From: Agromyces allii
GTDB taxonomy: Bacteria > Actinomycetota > Actinomycetes > Actinomycetales > Microbacteriaceae
Direction of reading: 5' to 3'
DNA length: 64,000 nucleotides
Assembly (NCBI RefSeq): GCF_009749385.1
Contig: NZ_WBIN01000011.1
Coordinates: 186,001-250,000, forward strand
Part shown: one piece after another, positions 61,257-64,000 of the stretch
Numbering within the stretch: the stretch's first letter is position 1
Layout of the letters: every line of letters begins with the position of its first letter
The notes under the pieces: model-generated
Database searches by the model: none
What the model was told of the DNA's origin: nothing
Seen by the model: the letters and a program-made list of their open reading frames with translations, nothing else
Translations under genes and position numbers: made by a program

Positions 61257-61892
61257 TCAGTAGGTGTCTTCGAAGAGCGACAGCGTAAGCAGCGACGAGT
61301 AGCTGCCCGGGGCGACGTTCGCCGCGGTCTTCAGCTTGAGGTCGGCGGTGGTCGACCACGAGCCCTGTGCCGCCTTCGCGTCGGCGGAGTCCAGCGCCAG
61401 GTAGAGGAAGTCCTCACCGCTGGCCAGACCGGTGTTGTTGCCCGGCTGGGTCGGGGTGTCGGAGGCCGGGACGACCTCGCTGCCCGCGGCCACTTCGCCG
61501 TTGCCGTCGAGCACGTCGGCCGGCGACCAGCCGAGCTGGGTCGCCGGGATGTTCGGCTGCCCGGCGGTGCCGACGAAGTCGCCGGCCTGTCCGGTGACGT
61601 ACCAGAAGACGCCGGCGGGCACGTCGTCGCGGGTGTCGGTGACGGTGACCGTCGGGAGCGTGCCGGTGAACTGCCGGTACGCGGCGGTCGAGCCGCCCTC
61701 GGTCAGGGTCGTCTCGGTGTCTTCCACCGTGAGGCTCAACGCGCCGTTCTCGACCGCCGCGATGTCGACCTTCACGTCGACGCCCGAGCTGTCGCCGGGG
61801 TCGGCCGCGAATGCGAGGCTTCCGACGCTCGCGAGCATGAGCCCGCCGACGATCCCCGCCGCGCAACGCGCTGCAGCACCTTTGCTGATCAT
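61257..61892 (-). CDS. WxL-like secreted surface protein (locus 2)
   Basis: 211 residues with a signal peptide (cleavage near SLAFAADPG). Motifs in order: GALSLTVEDTETTLTEGGS, RQFTGTLPTVTVTDTR, FWYVTGQAGDF, and the end PGSYSSLLTLSLFEDTY. They match the protein at 28152 and the layout of Firmicutes WxL domains, with WYV in place of W-x-L. GGAGG precedes the ATG at 61892. First gene of a five-gene operon leading to DUF916, LPXTG and two GH43 proteins. Probably a wall-associated protein contacting glycans or the surface complex. Confidence 0.75.
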   Translation of the reverse strand: MISKGAAARCAAGIVGGLMLASVGSLAFAADPGDSSGVDVKVDIAAVENGALSLTVEDTETTLTEGGSTAAYRQFTGTLPTVTVTDTRDDVPAGVFWYVTGQAGDFVGTAGQPNIPATQLGWSPADVLDGNGEVAAGSEVVPASDTPTQPGNNTGLASGEDFLYLALDSADAKAAQGSWSTTADLKLKTAANVAPGSYSSLLTLSLFEDTY

Positions 61893-62039
61893 GATTCCTC
61901 CAGTTTCTCGGTCGACTTCCGCCGAGCCGAATCGTCGTGCAGCAAGGGGGCTGTCACGTTCGTTTGGGTGGCTCGAGAGACGACCGAGGTCGGCGCCGTT
62001 GCCGGTGGCGACCCGTCGAGGGGTCGCAGTCGGTCCCGG

Positions 62040-62057
62040 AATGTTCCCGGGAACATT
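62040..62057. promoter_or_regulatory. Perfect 18-bp LacI-type operator of the surface/GH43 operon
   Basis: AATGTTCCCGGGAACATT, fully symmetric. It lies 3 bases downstream of the -10 box, over the transcription start. It shares TGTTCCCGG and AACA with the two operators at 50630 and 50665. Confidence 0.85.
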
Positions 62058-62060
62058 TAC

Positions 62061-62089
62061 AGGATAGGCATGCAGTCGAATGCCGTCAA
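62061..62089 (-). promoter_or_regulatory. Promoter of the WxL/DUF916/LPXTG/GH43 operon
   Basis: Minus strand -35 TTGACG (62084-62089), 17-bp spacer, -10 TATCCT (62061-62066). The leader to the WxL-like ATG is about 160 bases. Confidence 0.75.
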
Positions 62090-62121
62090 GGCATCTGCGA
62101 CGTCCGCTCATCGAGCTCGCC

Positions 62122-64000
62122 TCAACTGCACGTCGCGGCCGCGTACGCGACCTCGATCGGGGCGACTGCGGCCGCGGGCGCACCCGCGGAAGCACCCGCC
62201 ACGCTCGCCGTCGCCGCGGTCGACGGCGCCGCCACGGAAGCCGTGGCCGCCACGACGACGGACCCCGCGGGCAACGACTTCTCCCGCGTGGCGAAGGAGA
62301 TCGACACCGCCTTCGACGGCGCCACCTCGACCACCCGCTCTCCGAACGCCGTGGTGATGCGCACGGATTGCCTGATCAGGCTGGAGTTCTCGACCGAGAC
62401 GACCAGCGCGGCCTTTCCGACGGCGCATCGCGTGGTCGTCGTGACGCGCACCGTCGAGGGCGACTCGCCCACGACGACGCGCACGGCGACGGTGCGATGC
62501 TGCGGCGCGACCTCCTGGTCCCGACTCACCGAGAGATCGAGCATGCCGTTCGCGCGCACGTTCACGGCCTTGAACCAGGTGTTGCGGTCGGGATCGAAGA
62601 GACCGCCCGCTGCCGAACCGGAATGCTGCTCGGGGTACGGGCGCGCGTGGTACGCGAGCACCAGGTTGCCGGCCTCGTCGATCGCGAACGAATTGTGACC
62701 GGTACCACCCTGGCCCGCTCCGCCGATGCGGCCCGAGGCGGTGTCGTTCGTGTCGAGCACGGGGAACGGCACCTGGGTCCAGCTCGCGGCGTTCTTCAGG
62801 TCGGCGTCCTTCGCCGCCCTCAGGAGCCCCAGGTCGTAGTACTTGTCGACCGTGCCGCCCGAGTAGGTGAGGTAGACGTAGTCGCCGTACTCGACCATGT
62901 ACGGCGCCTCGACGATGCCCTGGTCGTTTCCTTCGGTCGTGTCCGACGGCGTCGGGGCCGACTTGCCGTACTCCCAGGGCTGGCTGATGCCGTAGATCTG
63001 GCTGAGCCCGCCCTCGATCAGCGGCACGGTGCCGGTCGGGCCCATCTGCGCCCGTCCGACGAGGAGCTTCGCGGCGCTCGGCATGACCCAGTAGCCCTGC
63101 GTCGCGCCGTCCTCCTCGCGTTCGAGGTACGACACGTCGAACGCCGCGCCCTCGAGGACGGTCGGCTCGCCCCAGTTCGCCTGGTCGACGAGTCCGACGG
63201 CACGCAGCGAGGCGTCGCTGCCCGTGTACGGGATCAGCACGGTGTTGTCGCACCATCCGCCGGTCGGCGCGTAGCCCTTGTTCATGCCGGCGACGATCCA
63301 CCAGCGGCCGTTGATCTTGTGGAACTCCTGCGCCCAGATGTACCCGCCCCACCCGTAGAAGGTGTTCGGGTACTGCGCCTGCTTCCCGGGGGTTCCCGCG
63401 TCGGGGTCGATGACGATCTGCTCGGGCGCGTCCTTCAGGCCCGCGATGGTCTTGGCGCGCTTGAGGCCGATCTTGCGATACGCGTTGGCGTCGATGAGCT
63501 GCGCGTTCGCCGCCGTCGACGGGATCGAGTAGTGCGAGCCCGTGAGGTACCAGTAGCCGTCGTCCTCGTTGAAGAACAGGTCGGGGTCGGCGCGGGCGTC
63601 GTTGACCATCTCCTCGGCGGTCTGCTGCACCGTGCCCGAGACCTCGTACGTTCCGGGCACGCCGGTGTCGATCGCGGCGAGGTCGCCCTCGTCCCAAGAG
63701 ACCGCGAGATCCTTGGTCGATCCGTCGGTGTACTCCATGGTCGCCTTCGCGGGCAGGTCTGCGACGTCGAGGTCGTCGCCGAATGCGACGGCGACGTCGT
63801 CGATCGCGCGCACGCCCGTGTTCTGCAGGTCGACGTAGTTCTCGTAGAACGTCTCGAACTCTGCCTTCGACATCGCGAACGAGCTCGCCTGCGCCTGCAT
63901 GGCGAATCCGGGCAGGCCCGCGCCGGCGACGCCGGACGCGATCACGTCGGCCTTCGTGGCGGGCGTCGGGGTGCTCGACCCCGTGAGGCCGTCGAGCCGC
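62122..64000 (-). CDS. Secreted GH43 enzyme, 3' part only (C)
   Basis: 626 C-terminal residues; the frame is open to the right edge, so the start and any signal peptide are outside. Visible: a segment ending MSKAEFETFYENYVDLQNTG, a Big_4-like domain (ATMEYTDGSTKDLAVSWD), and a GH43 propeller with Asp in ARADPDLFFN, the YIWAQEFHKI blade and Glu in IVEAPYMVEYG. The two-cysteine C-terminal domain is here altered (CAVGKA) and has an Ala/Ser/Pro-rich insert before the last cysteine. It ends 32 bases before the promoter of the WxL operon. Confidence 0.82.
   Translation of the reverse strand, partial: RLDGLTGSSTPTPATKADVIASGVAGAGLPGFAMQAQASSFAMSKAEFETFYENYVDLQNTGVRAIDDVAVAFGDDLDVADLPAKATMEYTDGSTKDLAVSWDEGDLAAIDTGVPGTYEVSGTVQQTAEEMVNDARADPDLFFNEDDGYWYLTGSHYSIPSTAANAQLIDANAYRKIGLKRAKTIAGLKDAPEQIVIDPDAGTPGKQAQYPNTFYGWGGYIWAQEFHKINGRWWIVAGMNKGYAPTGGWCDNTVLIPYTGSDASLRAVGLVDQANWGEPTVLEGAAFDVSYLEREEDGATQGYWVMPSAAKLLVGRAQMGPTGTVPLIEGGLSQIYGISQPWEYGKSAPTPSDTTEGNDQGIVEAPYMVEYGDYVYLTYSGGTVDKYYDLGLLRAAKDADLKNAASWTQVPFPVLDTNDTASGRIGGAGQGGTGHNSFAIDEAGNLVLAYHARPYPEQHSGSAAGGLFDPDRNTWFKAVNVRANGMLDLSVSRDQEVAPQHRTVAVRVVVGESPSTVRVTTTTRCAVGKAALVVSVENSSLIRQSVRITTAFGERVVEVAPSKAVSISFATREKSLPAGSVVVAATASVAAPSTAATASVAGASAGAPAAAVAPIEVAYAAATCS

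Noticed and set aside
1..64000. tRNA, rRNA, CRISPR arrays, insertion sequences, phage or attachment sites
   Set aside because: Looked for cloverleaf-like clusters, regularly spaced repeats, transposase or integrase motifs and terminal inverted repeats; none could be supported.

Overview
The window is high-GC DNA with long overlapping reading frames on both strands, ATGA/GTGA gene overlaps, GTG starts and probable leaderless promoters. The protein families (LacI and ROK regulators, paired glycoside hydrolase/ABC sugar-uptake cassettes, HelD, an actinobacterial-type transglycosylase) point to an actinobacterium, most likely of the Microbacteriaceae (Agromyces/Microbacterium type), from soil or plants. 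I see no rRNA, tRNA, CRISPR array, transposase or phage gene. Almost all of the window is carbohydrate acquisition and breakdown.

1-15.7 kb holds two complete CUT1 oligosaccharide cassettes read on the minus strand. The first is GH42 - MalF - MalG - solute-binding lipoprotein - GH36 (the GH36 runs off the left edge). The second is GH42 - solute-binding lipoprotein - MalF - MalG - GH42. Each has a divergent LacI regulator at its head, with a pair of palindromic operators in the promoter region. Neither cassette encodes its ATPase. The substrates are inferred to be beta- and alpha-galactoside oligosaccharides.

15.8-24.7 kb is a monosaccharide-type (CUT2) locus. A binding protein, a Gfo/Idh/MocA dehydrogenase and a xylose-isomerase-like TIM barrel are read leftwards, an RbsA-like ATPase and RbsC-like permease rightwards, and ROK regulators flank both ends. 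The sugar cannot be named.

25.0-34.4 kb carries cell-surface genes: a DUF916-type membrane protein, a WxL-like secreted protein, a small membrane-anchored protein and a 1,851-residue secreted ThuA / PQQ-type sugar dehydrogenase / PKD / CBM mosaic. A CynX/NimT-type MFS transporter lies among them. 34.7-40.2 kb is a fucose unit: an L-fuconate-dehydratase-like enzyme divergent from a secreted GH95 alpha-L-fucosidase. 40.2-45.5 kb is more housekeeping in character (SDR, transglycosylase, small membrane protein, nucleoside/base deaminase, HelD).

45.6-64.0 kb is one functional block. A YtfQRT/YjfF-like furanose transporter is followed upstream by a second, separate sugar ATPase translationally coupled to a LacI regulator. 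Then comes a five-gene minus-strand operon: WxL-like protein, DUF916 protein, small LPXTG protein and two large secreted GH43 enzymes. A third GH43 runs off the right edge. The operators before the transporter and before the five-gene operon share one motif, so the intervening LacI probably controls both. This would be an arabinan/arabinogalactan uptake-and-degradation system.

The most interesting points are: (i) the WxL-like + DUF916 + LPXTG trio, an actinobacterial counterpart of the Firmicutes Csc cell-surface complex, placed in an operon with GH43 enzymes; (ii) a two-cysteine C-terminal domain shared by five otherwise different secreted enzymes; (iii) perfect stem-loops placed just after several binding-protein genes; and (iv) an apparent ATC start codon on helD.
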